A DNA stretch of 64,000 nucleotides from Nymphaea colorata. Lineage: Eukaryota > Streptophyta > Magnoliopsida > Nymphaeales > Nymphaeaceae. A model generated the notes under the pieces. That model had not been told where the DNA came from and did not search any database. It was given only the letters and a program-made list of their open reading frames with translations. Both the position numbers and the translations under genes were made by a program. Shown in pieces: positions 50,401 through 63,560 of this stretch (the first letter of the stretch is position 1; every line of letters starts with the position of its first letter). Location of the stretch: assembly GCF_008831285.2 (NCBI RefSeq), contig NC_045143.1, positions 4,039,503 to 4,103,502 of the forward strand. The letters are read 5' to 3'.

Positions 50401-51478
50401 TCTTGAGACAAATTCCACACGTACTTGAAACTTTGGACGGCAGAAACGTTTCCCTTCTCGCGATGTTTCCAATACAGGATGCACAGAACATCCTCTGTCG
50501 TACGTATAACATTGGCGGAAGAACACCGGATCTGGCAACTCTCTCAATCTCACGATTCATCAGAATTTGATTCCTTGCATTACTTCATCCGCCACTAAAC
50601 AGAACTGTTCAAGCTACTCCACTTTCTTGAGGCTATGAGTTTAACACTATAAGGTGAGGCCAATAAAAGATTGATTCTGGTGAATTCCTACGCTATTGAA
50701 AGAAAAAGGTCACGTCATCTTTTCCGTGTGTCTTGCTCTTTTTCTCTTCGCAGGAATTCATCATGACTAGCTGTTGATACATGCAACCATAGGACCATGG
50801 TCCCAGTATCCTTGAGTAAAGATCCCCCCAAGGCTCCCTCCGCTTGGTAGGAGCCGCCCGTGTACCAAGAAGGCCAGTAACAAGATATCACGAGTACCGA
50901 ACCCGTGGGAAAAGACGAAGCTGGGGCAAGAAAGCCTAGCATTTTAACTCCGAAATGAATATGTGTTTTCTCTCAATTGTTCCCAAAGTAGGATCCATGA
51001 TTAAAATTAAAGAGAACATCTTGGTGTTTCCGCCAATTGAACAAATTAAGACACCAAAATTCATGCTACAGCACGAACTTTTCAGGAACAAAAAGAACAG
51101 AACAGAAAGATAGAAACGAAAAAGAAAGCGGAGAATCATATGAGGCGCAATCGGGAATATCTCTCCCACCGTCATTCGTGCCAGAAGGAAGAAGAGGTTT
51201 TCAAACTAATCGCTCTAAAACATGGAAACTGAAGACGTACCAGGATCGGAATCCGACTCGAGGCAGATACGGCAGCAAGCAAGCGATGGAGAGTCAGCCT
51301 CATCCTCATCCCTGATCTCGATGCTTGCGCTTGCTTCCGGTGGCAAGGGCCGGTCGTGGCGCCCAAGTGGAAGGAGGGCGACGGACTCGTCCGCTTCCTT
51401 ATCCTCTGTCTCGGATGACGAAGGCGACAACGGCGGTGGCGCTGCCGGTGAGGTTGGTGCATGCAATTCCACTTTCAT
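41685..51478 (-). CDS. MARCH-type RING-CH E3 ubiquitin ligase, 6 exons, 324 aa, three membrane spans
   Basis: Exons (minus): 51478-51241, 48373-48288, 47810-47664, 45565-45442, 42785-42499, 41777-41685 (975 nt). A Ser/Pro/acidic N-terminus leads to a C4HC3 RING-CH finger with C69, C72, C87, C89, H97, C100, C116 and C119 (CRICLE, PCMCKG, HRSC, CTTC). Membrane spans are predicted at about 144-169, 197-215 and 249-272, with a Cys-rich loop (216-241) between the last two. RING-CH proteins recruit E2 enzymes to ubiquitinate membrane proteins. The start ATG heads the only frame leading into C69. The last intron begins GC rather than GT (AAG|GCATGT), and the frame is continuous across it into EYVVEDLHG. 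Confidence 0.93.
42499..42785 (-). other. Exon 5 of the RING-CH gene, ending at a GC donor
   Basis: The exon encodes the second and third membrane spans and ends ELTK. The next bases are gcatgt (42498-42493), matching the consensus of GC-AG introns, a minor class spliced by the major spliceosome. No nearby GT donor gives the conserved continuation. Confidence 0.85.
44425..44495. repeat. (TACA)n-(TA)n compound microsatellite
   Basis: About seven TACA units run into about 20 TA units, inside intron 4 of the RING-CH gene. Confidence 0.95.
48763..48945. repeat. Intronic repeat, copy 1 (partner at 49631-49798)
   Basis: Shares agtcaaaca, agtctcagattacagcata, gaatttcttcaaatacttca, agaccagacttgagcag and cacacatgacctg with the segment 49631-49798, in the same order and orientation. 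It lies in intron 1 of the RING-CH gene. Confidence 0.8.
49631..49798. repeat. Intronic repeat, copy 2
   Basis: Direct-orientation partner of 48763-48945, moderately diverged. The roughly 690 bases between the copies have no recognised coding capacity. Confidence 0.8.
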
Positions 51479-52104
51479 GTCTGCTTCCTCTCTCTGCCGT
51501 CGCCGGCACGGAAGAAAGAAATGTACCGGGGCTTGTGATGTTCGCTGTTCTGACAGGTAACCTCCCCGTCGCCTCCTACAAAAAAATCTCTCATACCTTT
51601 TTTAACGCCTCTCTCTTCACAAATGTTCATCTTCTTAACGTCAAATTCCCTTCCTCAAAGGGATTTAGAATTCTGTACCTGATATCTACGGCAGAGTTTC
51701 AGATGAAATTGTTGCTATTCACAATTACAAATCATTAGGAAATGAGTAGCACTGCTGAGAGCATCATATCGGCTAATAAATGATCCAAGGTCGTACAAGT
51801 TTTTTTTCTTTTTATTTTTAAATTCGTAAATCTATTTAAATTAACAATCTATTTTCAAATGTATTATTTTAGGAAATAAATGTTAAAAATAAAGTTTTTC
51901 GAAGTTGCCTTTTTTTCTATGAACAAATTGGATTTTTTTTGTTTGTTTACAAGAAAGTTGTGGTTAAGCATAGACTTAACTTTAGTTGATAGAGGTACCA
52001 GAGTATTTAATAAACTTTTTTTAAATCTAGCTTTGTAAATTCATATTTAGTTATTTTTTATGGGATTAGTGCAACCGTCAGGGCATATGGTGAGCAGGAT
52101 GTTT

Positions 52105-52186
52105 GTTTTCATTTTAAATTATCAGTATGTTGTAAAAGAAGGAGTGTTTTCATTTTAAATTATCAGTATGTTGTAAAAGAAGGAGG
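52105..52186. repeat. 41-bp perfect tandem duplication
   Basis: gttttcattttaaattatca and the following bases to gaaggag are repeated at 52105 and 52146 without a visible difference. Confidence 0.95.
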
Positions 52187-52320
52187 CATTGACGTGTAAG
52201 TTGAAGTGTGGTGTGGGTGGCACTCCGACACATCAAAACAAGCTTTGTTTCTAAGAGACAATCAGTTGGATGGAGGCTCTGGCCCTCGAATTCGATGAGA
52301 CACTCCTCTTACCCAAAATT
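52165..52320. repeat. Dispersed repeat, copy B (partner at 40935-41106)
   Basis: Shares gtaagttgaagtgtggtg and actcctcttaccca, in order, with copy A about 11.2 kb to the left. Confidence 0.6.
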
Positions 52321-53982
52321 CATATATAATATTTGCAATTTAAAACAAATTCATCTCTTCTCATATGACCATAAACATAATTCAGTAATGTGTTCACCAA
52401 AATACAAATGTATTATACAAAGTATATTTATATGCCAATTCATCTACATCAACCTTTGTTTCTTTCCAAGAACATTTATATGTAATTTGCAAGAAACCAG
52501 ATTCTACCATCAATATGTAATCCCAATCACTAATTTAAGATAATTAAGCCAAAGATAGAGCACATTTGACATTGTAATTATAAAAAATAATTAAAGAAAT
52601 TGGTTGCTAGTAATATAAATGAATGCAAAGGGAAAATATTTCACACACACACACAATGGGATACAAATCCAAATTCTCATGTACCAAGCAATTTCAAAGT
52701 AAAATCCAAAAAACAACTAAGAGTTTAAAACAGTGAAGAATTATCTACGTGAACAAAAAAATTATTTCATTTTATTGTTGATTGAGAGCTGAAGCTCTCA
52801 CCTTTTCTTCCTACACACCAGGTTTGCTTTTGATATCTCAAGATGATGTTTATATTATGCTTCAACTTGTACATTAATGTCTCCCTTTTATAACATAGAG
52901 AATTGATGTCGTGAGCTTCAAATAAATAAAGACGGTCTATCTACCGGTTTCTAATTTCTATCCCATCTGGTGTGATATCGAAAAACACTATAGAAATGAA
53001 AAATCTAAATAAATATTAATTTATGTTAGAGCTGCTAAAGAGGGGATCTCGAAATGGCTAGATTTAATCCTCAACTTTACAAGGTGCACGACTCTTTTGA
53101 AAGCATGTTGGTACAAATTTGAATCTTTTCTCTTTATGCCCTTTTGAATTGGTAAATTTTTTTTGTAACATAAACCTTTAACACTTCAATAGAATGATGA
53201 AAGCATATATGAAATTTTAATTCTCTATTTACATGTGCAAATAAGGGGGCATTTGATGTATTAGAATTTTGATTTTAAAACCAAAACAGAATAAAATTTT
53301 CACCTCAGCTTGGAATTGGAATAAAAATACCAATTTGAATTTTCCTTTTGAGTTTGATAATATGGAACCTTAATTCTAAAACTAAATGTAAGCAGTAGAT
53401 GATAAAAACTAAATTGTTTTTATCTTTTATATATATATATATATATAATATATATATATATCTTAAAGAAACAATTAAATCCTAATGCCTAAAATGTTAC
53501 CAACTTTGTCGACTCTTTATGTCTTTCTCGGTGAAGCTACGTTTGAACATTATATGCTAATTAAATATGATAGACTATGCGATATTAAGTATAAATTTAC
53601 TTTTGAATGCTTCCTTGAAAAAATAGTTTTACATGTGAGTGACTTTTCGAAAATAATTTAAAAATTTGAGGATCTATTTATTAACTTTTAAAAATTAAAT
53701 GGACATTTTATTTGGTAAAAAATTTCTTTAATCTTCTTCATAACATTACCACACGTACACCCTACACGGTTACACCCTGAAGCCTGGACTCGCTGGACTC
53801 GGCTTTAGTGCGGATCGGAGAACCAAGGGCTGATCTTCCCAGGAGGTGGGGAAATTTGTGGCTGTTTGATCCCTGCGGGCCCCGACTTGTTCCCCCACAA
53901 CCTCTTCCTGACCACCACGGAAATCCGACGCATTGCTCTCTCTCTCTCTCTCTCTCTGTGTGTTCAAGGAAGAAAAAGAAGA

Positions 53983-56213
53983 ATGGCGTCTGCAACGGCT
54001 TCTTATTCAGTTGTCCTCTCCCTCCGTCCGCCGTCATCTCCCAAGGTACCCATATCTTCGGTCTTCGTTTTGTTCTCTACCCACTTTTTATCTGAAAAAA
54101 GCCCTTTCATATCAACTTGATGCACAAGAGGAGATAAAGGAGTTTGCTAAGGTATGTCTCTACGAATCCACGGGCACGAGAAAACAGCCACGATCTACAG
54201 TGTGGTATCCTTAGTTTTCATTTCAAGGCTAGGCTTTTCATTTATTTGTGCTTTGACTGGCAATTGAAGAAAATCAATTACTCTGCCTTAGCTGATTTGT
54301 CTGAATGGGACTTCTTATAGGATTATCCCAAACCATTGCATTTAACGATCACCAACTTCTTGTTAGTGTAGTTTTTTACCTTATCCTTCCAAAGGAATCC
54401 TAGCTTCGTCCCAGTGCCTTTGAATTCTTCACAAATTTTATGTTGCCAGTTCGCCAAGGTGCCTTTGATCTTTTGATCCAAAGCTTACACTTCCTCTATG
54501 TTGCCTTTGATCTTTTGATCCAAAGCTTTTTCCTTCATATAACTTGTCATCACTTGTAGATGCTGAAACGTTTATTACTGGTTGTCTTTACTATCTGAGA
54601 ACTTCTTTGACAGGCGAATCTTGCAAATCACTGCTTGCTTTTGAAGAGCAGTATACCATCATGTGGTAGCTCTGTAGTTGCTGAGTGGAAGAAGAAGCAT
54701 AAAGTATCTTATATATGTAGGAATTCCATTCAAGGGGATGTACTTGAGAGAGGATCCACAACAAAAAATGATTCTGATGGTTAGGTGACAAATTATCCAT
54801 TTGCTTTTAGAGACTAAACAAAATTCTGGTGTGTATCATTTATTGAACAGTGTGCTGGAAGTAGGCTGCTTCTTTTTTCCATCCATGCTATGAAGTCTTC
54901 CAAATGAAGTCTTTCCAATGACTGCCTTTTTTTTTTCTTTCATCCCTTCACGAAGAGCCTTCTCTCTTTGCTTACACTTCCTCTATGTTGCAGTCCCTTC
55001 TTAAGAACAGGGTTGTGAATATAGGGATTGCTTTTTTGTTATGTGTTTAATGGCCTTTTCCAAAGCTAAAAATGTAAGTTTCATTGATACTCAATAGCGA
55101 AGGAGAAAGATGAGGCTTGCGCAATAGTTTGACAAATTTCTTGTATCTTTAAATGATACAAGTAAAATTTTCTATCTTCTTGCAGGTGTTGGATTCCTTA
55201 GCATCCATCATGTTGGAATATTATGTGAAAATCTTGAAAGATCACTCGACTTCTATCAAAATCTATTGGGTGCGTTAGTTGTTGTCCATATGGATAATGT
55301 GAGTAGCCATTTTAAATTTTTTTCCAGATGCATGCTGATTTGATCCGTGTACCAGGACTCGAAATAAATGAAGCTAGGCCAGATGATAAACTTCCATACA
55401 GGGGTGCTTGGTTGTGGGTTGGTTCAGAAATGATTCACTTGATGGAACTCCCCAATCCAGATCCTACAACTGGGCGCCCAGAACATGGGGGAAGGGATCG
55501 CCATGCTTGTCTTAGTATCCGTGATGTGTCGAGACTGAAGGAGATTTTCGATAAAGCAGGTAATAGCTGAAGGCTACAGATGATACCCCCTTCCAAATTT
55601 TAAGTCTAAAAGCTTTGTGCAGGAGTACATTTCCGAGAACTGGACCAACTAATTAACGCAATTCACTCTCCCCTCTCCATCATTTCCTAGTACCAGAACA
55701 AATTGATGATATTTGAAAACTCAAAAGTTTACACATGAATAAAAGGTGTAGCAGAGATACTGTCATTTGAAGGCCCAGCATTGCAAAGTAGCTCTCTTTC
55801 ATGAGCCTCTACAACCAAAAAGATAGTTGTTTTTGTTCAAGGTACCCTTGGATCTGTTGGTATTAACCCTTCCCTGCTGGTAAAGAGGGCTACCGGTCCT
55901 CTGAGACTGACAGGAAACCACAATGGGCGATGACAAATATGCAGCTGGTGTATCAACAAGTCTGTCACGTCCAAGAAACTCGGTGGTTTCTTGCTGCTGA
56001 AAAAGAGAGAAAAAAAAAAGACAATGCCATACTTTCTTCCTCTATTCAAGAATTAGACAGGAATTTTACTGGTTGTAGATGAAAACATGCATCTCTGACA
56101 CCATTGCTGATTTTTCTTCAGGTATCCCATACACACTCAGCCGTTCTGGTCGGCCAGCGATATTTGCACGTGATCCAGATGGGAATGCATTGGAATTTGT
56201 ACAAGCAGACTAG
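53983..56213 (+). CDS. Glyoxalase I-like VOC-fold protein, probably plastidial, 5 exons, 202 aa
   Basis: Exons: 53983-54045, 54614-54779, 55186-55269, 55356-55559, 56122-56213 (609 nt). Residues 1 to about 60 are Ser-rich and basic, consistent with a plastid transit peptide. A single VOC domain follows: FLSIHHVGILCENLERSLDF, LEINEARPDDKLPYRGAWLW, EMIHLMELPNPDPTTGRPEH, GGRDRHACLSIRDVSRLKE and RDPDGNALEFVQAD. Putative metal ligands are H85, E135, H154 and E197 by family position. The sequence closely recalls Arabidopsis At5g57040, annotated as a lactoylglutathione lyase family member; true glyoxalase activity of this single-domain group is uncertain. A CT microsatellite in the leader lies 25-50 bases before the ATG. 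Confidence 0.92.
54461..54528. repeat. 42-bp-period duplication in glyoxalase intron 1
   Basis: gcctttgatcttttgatcca followed by aagctt occurs at 54461-54486 and 54503-54528. The intervening cttacacttcctctatgttg also reappears once in intron 2, near 54971. Confidence 0.9.
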
Positions 56214-59200
56214 ATTTGGTTTTATTTTATCTGCTTTATTCCAATGGATGATGCTTACATCCCTTAGGGTAATGGAGATCCTTGTATATCAAACTTAGCG
56301 TTCATATTTTACAGACAGCGCTTGTATATATTCATCCTTTCGGAAATCTGTATTCTACTAATGTCACAAGACATCATGCATTATTCTCCACGTGGCACCG
56401 CAACTCTTATATATATTCTACTTGGACTGTAAGAAAGAAATGCATTAGTGCATACTAGATATATGTAATAATGTTTTCACCTCAAGTGATGAAGCTTTGA
56501 AAATTCTTGGTTTGCTTGAACTCTCGTAACGTTTATTCTTTGCTTCTCCTTTCGACCGCTTCTGTTTATCTTTCGGAAATTGACTTAATAAAGCATTTTT
56601 TTTTTCATTTGTTGTCCATGGCAGAAAGTTCTTGACAAAATATATCATTGTTTTGTTGGAAAAAGGCGGTAACGTTTTTCTGACAACCACAGCGACAGTT
56701 GGGAGCCATATCTTCGGCTTACTGCAACAGAGTGCTGCAAGAATGCAACATTCTGCTTACATGTGGCTCTCAAAGCATTTTGAGTTGCTATTTGTATATG
56801 TAAACCGTCGGTTCCGCGATGATTGTGATCAGCTTCTTGGAACATGATGAACTCGTTGAGTAAGGCAGATTGTTTCTGATTGTTCGGGAGAAAAGTGCTG
56901 CAGATCTTAACCAGAAAGTAATTTCTACTTCTGACCAATGGTTGTAGAGTATTAAAGATGTACTCATTCTCGGAGAATTAGCAACAAAACCTTGAATACC
57001 GGAGGTTTTTTATGCAAATAATCGAGATATAGATCTGGTAGTTTATCGTGAGAGAAAATTGAAAGCTGAACTCACTAAATAAGTGTACCCTTTAAATTGA
57101 AAATAAATGATAAGATTGAGGATCTCAGATATGAGTTCGCTCTTAAACTGACCTCACTGAATAAATGTACTTTTTTAATTGAGAAAAAAAACTCACCATG
57201 CGCATTTTTGCGATACTAACTATGCCCACTTGAGCCCGAAATAAAAAATGGGAATTTCTCTTTTCCATGAACTTGGACAGTCCTCGTATGAGTAATTTTC
57301 TCTATCTCCGACAAATATCAGTTTGAATATTGTACATTTAATGAAAGTCCTAAATCATTTTCGTAATAAGCAGTTTCATTCAATGATCTCCGCTCCAAAA
57401 CAGCCACTTACTAAGATCTAAATTTACTCGCTACTACGATCTAAATACGAGTATGACTATAAGGAATCAATTGTTTGGCAAGTCTAGCCGTATTGTACCC
57501 ACCTTGTTCTAGGAAAGAATTACGCATTCCGGTGATGCAAGCTAACGAACTGGTACAGTGAACAAAATTCTGTTATAGCTGGCTTAGTTGAAGTTACGCC
57601 ACTGCAGCTGTCAAGGCACAAATAGCTCAGTAACCCCTTTGGATGACACCCAACAAGAGAGTGAACCCCTTTCTCCACATCTCAAAGGACCTGACCTGTT
57701 TTTGGTGTGTTCTGGATGTTGCCCTCCCTGCACTTCGACTTGCATTGGTGGCACCCCTTTTGTCAGCAAAGGGGGTTGATGTTCCTGATATTTGAACCAG
57801 ATACTGCCTATATACCAAGCCCTGACCCAAGCCGTTTCGCCAATTCTCAGGGAACCTGTTTAGATGGCATTAGAACCAAGTTTGGAACAACTTTTGGCAT
57901 CAAAATGGGTATTTTGAAGCTAGTTTTAGTGCTAAAACTAGGCTTATGACGAGGTTCTAGCATCATTCAAATGACAAATTTTGCGAGGAAGAGATTCGAG
58001 AAGTGGCCATTGAGTACCCCAGTCCATTTCCGGTGCCATTCATGCGGGGGGATTGTTGGTCAGGCACGAGATTGGAACCGTGAAGGGACAAGCGAGGTAC
58101 ACAAATTCCAACTTTCAAAAGCTATGCCGGTTTCAAGAACTCTGCCCTGCTGGCTGAAGCAATCTTCATTTTGTTCTTGCTATAGCAAATGCCACTTCAC
58201 TTATCGATTCGTTATTTAAAGTTTTACACTGACATTTTACGTCTGTTATTAGTCTTCATGAAACTGTTTTAATAGGCTCTTGAAGAATTCTACAAAATTT
58301 TTCATTTCCTTGCACTTTCTTATTCCAAAAATGGTGATCAGATGTACTAGTGAGTCACATTACAACAATGTTGTGCTTAAGCAGGCAGTCATAATCATAG
58401 GAACCTTATCCTTCATCTGTCTTGTAGTTAATCTGGTTTCTCATATGGCAGATTCTAATAATTTCTATCTCATCATTAATCCTTCCACCAGATTCACTCC
58501 GAGCTCAATTTATGCCATGAACAACTTGAAATATCCAATGAATTTATAGAGTTTAACCAAGTTGTGAACACTTAGACTCTTAGAATAGGTACAGCACCAT
58601 AATAGGCGTGAATCTTACATTGCTTCAACAAACTGCAGTTCGAGACCCGTAAAGCCCCAACAGACGGTCTACTTTCAAATTAGGTCGATGGAAAACTTAA
58701 ACCCCCCATGCTGGACTCTGGGCTAAGAATATGAAAGAGACAGCAAGCCAAACACATTATATTAACATTACATTACAAAGGCTGGAAGCACTCTTCCAAC
58801 CTAATGAATAAATACAAATTACAATATAATGTTTAGGGCCAAAAAATGTGGCTGTTGCTGTTACTACCATTGGACTCACAAGACAATAGAATACAGTGAA
58901 CTACATGAAAGAGCATCTTGACGAACTGGTGAGCTGAACTTGCACAACCAGCAAAAGAAATCTATCCAATGAAATGCTGCATCTGGTGCAATCTTTCAAT
59001 TTGGATTAAGATCCGTTGCATGAGCACACAATATATCTAGGATAGGAACACTTGGGACAAAATACTCCAAGCACCCAAAGAACTGACATTCTAAAAAAAC
59101 CAACTAATTCTGTGGGAAACAAGAAAAAATAGATCAAATCACATCCCATTGGACCTAAGACCCAATGGACTCAGGGAAATGGAAGAAAGGATGGACAAAT

Positions 59201-59290
59201 TGTATTCACAGGTGTTGCTGAATGATGAGGACGATGAGAATCTATGAGATTCTGGGCAGAAACCTAAGAAAGCCATGAATAAAATTCATA
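56214..59290. other. Spacer between convergent glyoxalase and myosin genes
   Basis: The first few hundred bases are probably the glyoxalase 3' UTR and the last few hundred the myosin 3' UTR. The part at 57580-58220 has a less AT-rich composition and short frames with no recognised domain; it may be an old repeat, but I cannot identify it. Confidence 0.45.
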
Positions 59291-59297
59291 ACGAGGC

Positions 59298-62200
59298 TTA
59301 CTCTGTCCGTTGCAATAAGAAGACAAACCCTGAATTCTCACGGATCAGAGGTGGTGGGTCAACATCTGATATATCAATCTGCTGCATTGACTTGGAGATT
59401 TCATCAACTGAAAATGGTATGCTGCATGAATATTATAACATAAGAAAACATCATCCAGATATAGTTTTAGAGACATTTAAATAGGTATTTACCTGGAATC
59501 ATCGTCCAGTAGAAAGGAGCTGCTGACAGGACTATTGGAATCCTCAGTCATCAGTATTCGCATACTAGAAATAACCTAAAACATCAAGGTTCCTTTTATC
59601 AACAATCCGGTGAATGCAAATCAGGACATAAATGAGCTCAGCGACTAAACTTAGAAAGTGCAGCATGACAGGTAAGAGAATGCTTTGATAACTAGTTACT
59701 TCCTAATCAGAAGAATGACCTTACTCTAGGTGCACAAGGACCAGCTAAAATAAAAATTTAACATTTTTATGACCTAGAACAAGATTGGAGCTAAAATAAA
59801 TCAGGATATAAATGACCTCGAGAGTGACAAAATTTAGAAAGTGCAGGATTACATGTAAGGGAATGCTTTAATTACTAGTTACTCGGTCATCCAAAGAATG
59901 ACCTCACTCTAGGTGCAGAAGGACCAAACAAATAAAAATTTAACATTTTTATGAGCTGCAACAAGGTTAGAGATGCTCCAGTAATTGACAGTACAAGTTG
60001 CAAAATAAAGATGATTAAAAAAAAAAGTCAGCATGCAGAACTTGTCTTGCCACCATATTCAACTTTGCAAATCTTCGATAGACAAGAGCAAGCTCTCAGT
60101 AAATCATGGCCTAGAGATGGTCGGAAAGTTATATACATTACTTGTAAAACTTACTTCTGAAGATACACTATGCGTGCCATACTTGTCATCCCAGTACATT
60201 GTACTAATCCTATATAACTGCTGAATGCTCAGTACCTGGCATCCACATGAGAAACCAAAAAAATGATACAGAGGTGAAAAAAGGAGAAAGAAAAAAACAA
60301 GACTCAAGAAAAAGGACACAGCAAAACTACGTACTGGACAAAGATCATTAGTGATTTCTCTCAATGTCTTCTTTGGCTTTTGATGTATAACCTAAAAAAT
60401 TGTTCATAAAAGTTAGTAGGAGACAGACCAGAACAAAGACAGTCTTGGCAACACAACTACAAGAAGAAACTCACAAGGAATCCAACTGCTTGTCTTATGT
60501 GTTTGAGTTCTTCCCAAGCAGTGCCTGCGTACTGCACATGAGTCACTCTTAGAGGTGAATCATAGAAAATGAAAAACAATAAGAAAAATCAAGGAAACAA
60601 GGCCAACCTCTTCCGTAGCATCATGACACCAGTGCTCTAATTCAGAAAGTCCTGCCTTCACATATTCCCCATTGCTAAATGAGCAACATTCACGCCGCAA
60701 AAGAAGGCTATTTCAATGAAATAAAGAATTAAATACAGCAGAACCAAAAGTATTCATGAAAAAATTTGTATTTGTCTTAGTCATACCTATTAAAGAGCTG
60801 AACATTGATAAATGAAAATGTTTGGGTAAAAATCTTCCGGACTAGGAATGGTGGTACCTGTAAGACCCAGGGTGAGATTGATGAAAAGTTGGCAATGTCA
60901 CTATGAGAAATAGTTGATCTTCAGATAGCATGCAAACAATTCTTAAAAAAAAAATGACCTACAGATATAATTTTCTGCATCACACGAAAAGTAACGAACT
61001 ACTCACATAATTAGCCCTCAGTACTTTAAAAAAGTTGTTCAGGCTTTTCACAATGCTTTGCCAGTGAGCAATCAAAGCCTGTTGAGCAACAGCATTAGCT
61101 TGAAAGCGTGAACCTTTCACCAGGCTTGCTCTGGATGTCCTTGGTGCCTGTAATCAAAACATGTAAGCACAGACAGGGAGATCATCCTGCAAAATAGAGA
61201 TACAAAGAAAAGTAACAGATAATGCCAAACCACAAAGCCCTAAAGGCAAAAAAATACCTGTATACACAGACCAAGCAAAGGAGATATTTCTTTCTTTAGA
61301 TTGTCGCGAATCATGCCATAGATTTTCTCCAGATAAGCTGTAAGCTGTTGTTTGAAGAGCAAAGCTGGATACTTGGCATCAACTTGGCGCAATTCATTCA
61401 GGCCACTGATCATTCGACTGCTCAGATATGATAGTGCACCACTCTGGGGAGAGGCACGGATTCCCTGAAACATTTTCATATAATGCAATATTGTAAACAT
61501 GACTTCCATAGTATAGATTATATTCAGTTAAACACATTTACATCTTACCTGAGACATTCTACCAAACAACGATGCTGATGATCTCCTTCTCTGTGGAGTC
61601 ATGTTAGCTGTTCCACTTGCCTTGAGTGTGTGTTGAAGGAGCAACAATAAAGTGGATGAATTGGATAACCAATACGCTAACGTGTCATTGTTGTCCTGTG
61701 CCTTAAGTTGGCAATAGTGTGTGTCAACAAATGAAATAGTAAAATTACAAATAATACTATATGCAACATTACATTGTAATATTGAAATACCTCAATGGCT
61801 GCACCTATCGTCTGAATGATGCGATCAAAAACACTAGTCCTCTCCACCTCAAAGGACCTCCAGTGCAGAAGGCATTTGTATATAACACAAGCAGCAATTG
61901 GTCTGCCACTTGTGAAACCCAAGTCCTGTGAGATGCATTTGATCAACAAATCCTGGTTTTCCTGCAAAATGTCACAGATAATCGAGATAGATGTAAGTGG
62001 TGGGAGAAAAAAAGACAGTACTAGTAAATTATAACTAGTATACTAAGTAGATCCTGCAGAAATAATGACAACTAGTTCACTAACTTGATGCCTTGTTAGA
62101 ATGCTTTTGATATCATTTAGCAAAGGAGCTAACCTGCTGTTTCTCATTGAGAGACTTTTGGGGCTTCTCTTCAACTTCTAGATCCTTTGTGCTAGGCACC

Positions 62201-63559
62201 ACATGATTTGATTCCTGAAAATATTCTTAAGTTTGTTTACAAGATGCCATAGATGTATAATTAGTCAACTCTCTCCCTCTCTCTGTAGGGGCATACCCCA
62301 GACTGCTTAGGTCAAGAAATTAGACTCCTTAAAATAGACTACCAAAGTACATTGTCCAATTCTAACCTTCTAAATGTGATCTTAAGAGTAATTTGATGGA
62401 AGCATATATTAAGTAATCATTTTGGCACTAAATGAGTGTTTTTTATCATAAAAAAGTTAATGGTTCTTATAACATCAAAATTTTTGAAAGAAGAAAAATC
62501 AATATTTTTCATGAGAACAACTCAGATTAAAGCATGTTTTATACTAAAGTAGTATTCATAAACATACCATTATGTTCATATTCTATGTCAAATATTTTTT
62601 CACAAGAATTAAGTGGTCTAGTTTTTGTCCCTAACTTATGTGGTCGGGGATATACTCATTTCCTACATATATATGGCAAAACTAGTCCCATTTTGGAACT
62701 GGTTTTTCAGTTCCCTTTCCTTCCACATGCTCACACACATATATAAGTGCATGTGTGTAAAACTTGGGATCAGTCACTTAAACTCTCACGATTACCTAAA
62801 CAGAAAACAGTATCAACTTACCATAGGTGTCTTTGTTTCACCGTTTGCTGGTGCCCTCTGTCACATGATAGAGACTATACATATTAGTCCCATCAAGGGA
62901 GAACATATTATGCCACACAATGTCACAATTTTCATGTTACACGTTAAATTACCTGAATAATAGTTGTTTTCGATCTTGCCGACAAAGATTTTCCAGTAGG
63001 AGAAATGGCTAATGCCTGCTGACGAAGAACTTGATTCTCTGACTCTAGGTTTGAAAGCTTATCTTCAAGCCTAAATTTGACAAGAAATAAAATATTTAAA
63101 GAATAGCCAATGGCACTAAAAAGCATAATCAATGTAGCATTTCATGATTTAAAAGTAATTGAAGAACAGGATGAGTACCAACGAAGCACAAAATTGGAAA
63201 GACATAAAAAACTCAAAAGGAGTTTCTTTGCACTTCTGCACATGGTGCTTGTTAACATATATCCAGTCAAATTGCTTTCTTTTCAGAATTATTTTTTTAC
63301 AGAACAAAGATGATTACAAATTGTAGCAGAAAGTATATGCTTAGAAAGAAAATCGGATAAAGTATGAGGTGAATGTTTCATGTTCACCATACATATTATT
63401 ATTTATTGAATCATAATACCTTTGTAATGAATCTTGAAGTTGATCAACCTTGCCTTCAGCATCTTCAAGCTTTTTAATCAAGTCCTTATTTTTCTGTTGA
63501 GCTTCAGCACAAGCCTTTTGAGCCTCATTGGCTTTCTGCATCTCTGATTGTAACGCATC
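59298..63559 (-). CDS. Class XI myosin, C-terminal coiled coil and globular tail (15 exons, 5' end outside window)
   Basis: Exons (minus): 63559-63420, 63070-62953, 62857-62822, 62214-62134, 61961-61791, 61701-61549, 61464-61258, 61147-61007, 60857-60787, 60707-60608, 60531-60475, 60391-60335, 60235-60155, 59575-59493, 59421-59298 (539 aa). The first two exons are heptad-rich coiled coil ([20 protein letters not shown]). From [16 protein letters not shown] onward is the cargo-binding globular tail with the dilute (DIL) domain: [78 protein letters not shown] and [18 protein letters not shown]. The tail ends [19 protein letters not shown]. Class XI myosins drive organelle movement on actin. Motor and IQ regions lie beyond the right edge. 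No disruption is seen. Confidence 0.96.
59617..59976. repeat. About 180-bp tandem duplication in the penultimate-region myosin intron
   Basis: The block with tcaggacataaatga, tagaaagtgcag, gaatgctttgataactagtt, actctaggtgca and aaatttaacatttttatgag occurs twice, offset 180-181 bases (59621 and 59801 mark the same word). Divergence is moderate. It lies between exons 60235-60155 and 59575-59493. Confidence 0.9.
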
Positions 63560-63560
63560 C

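Larger units (their letters stand above)
51560..53930. other. Divergent promoter interval between RING-CH and glyoxalase genes
   Basis: AT-rich spacer shared upstream by two oppositely transcribed genes. It contains a 41-bp tandem duplication (52105-52186), a dispersed-repeat copy (52165-52320) and a TA microsatellite (53428-53460). No gene is recognised. Confidence 0.55.

Noticed and set aside
55328-55355. ATG at 55328 as the start of a separate short glyoxalase protein
   Set aside because: It lies in the 86-bp intron 3; splicing at 55356 joins LLG to LEINEARP exactly as in the family.
57971-58219. 82-codon frame with CHSC and CSCYSKC cysteine clusters
   Set aside because: No recognised zinc-finger spacing, no splice partner, and the surrounding sequence is repeat-like; a chance frame is more likely.
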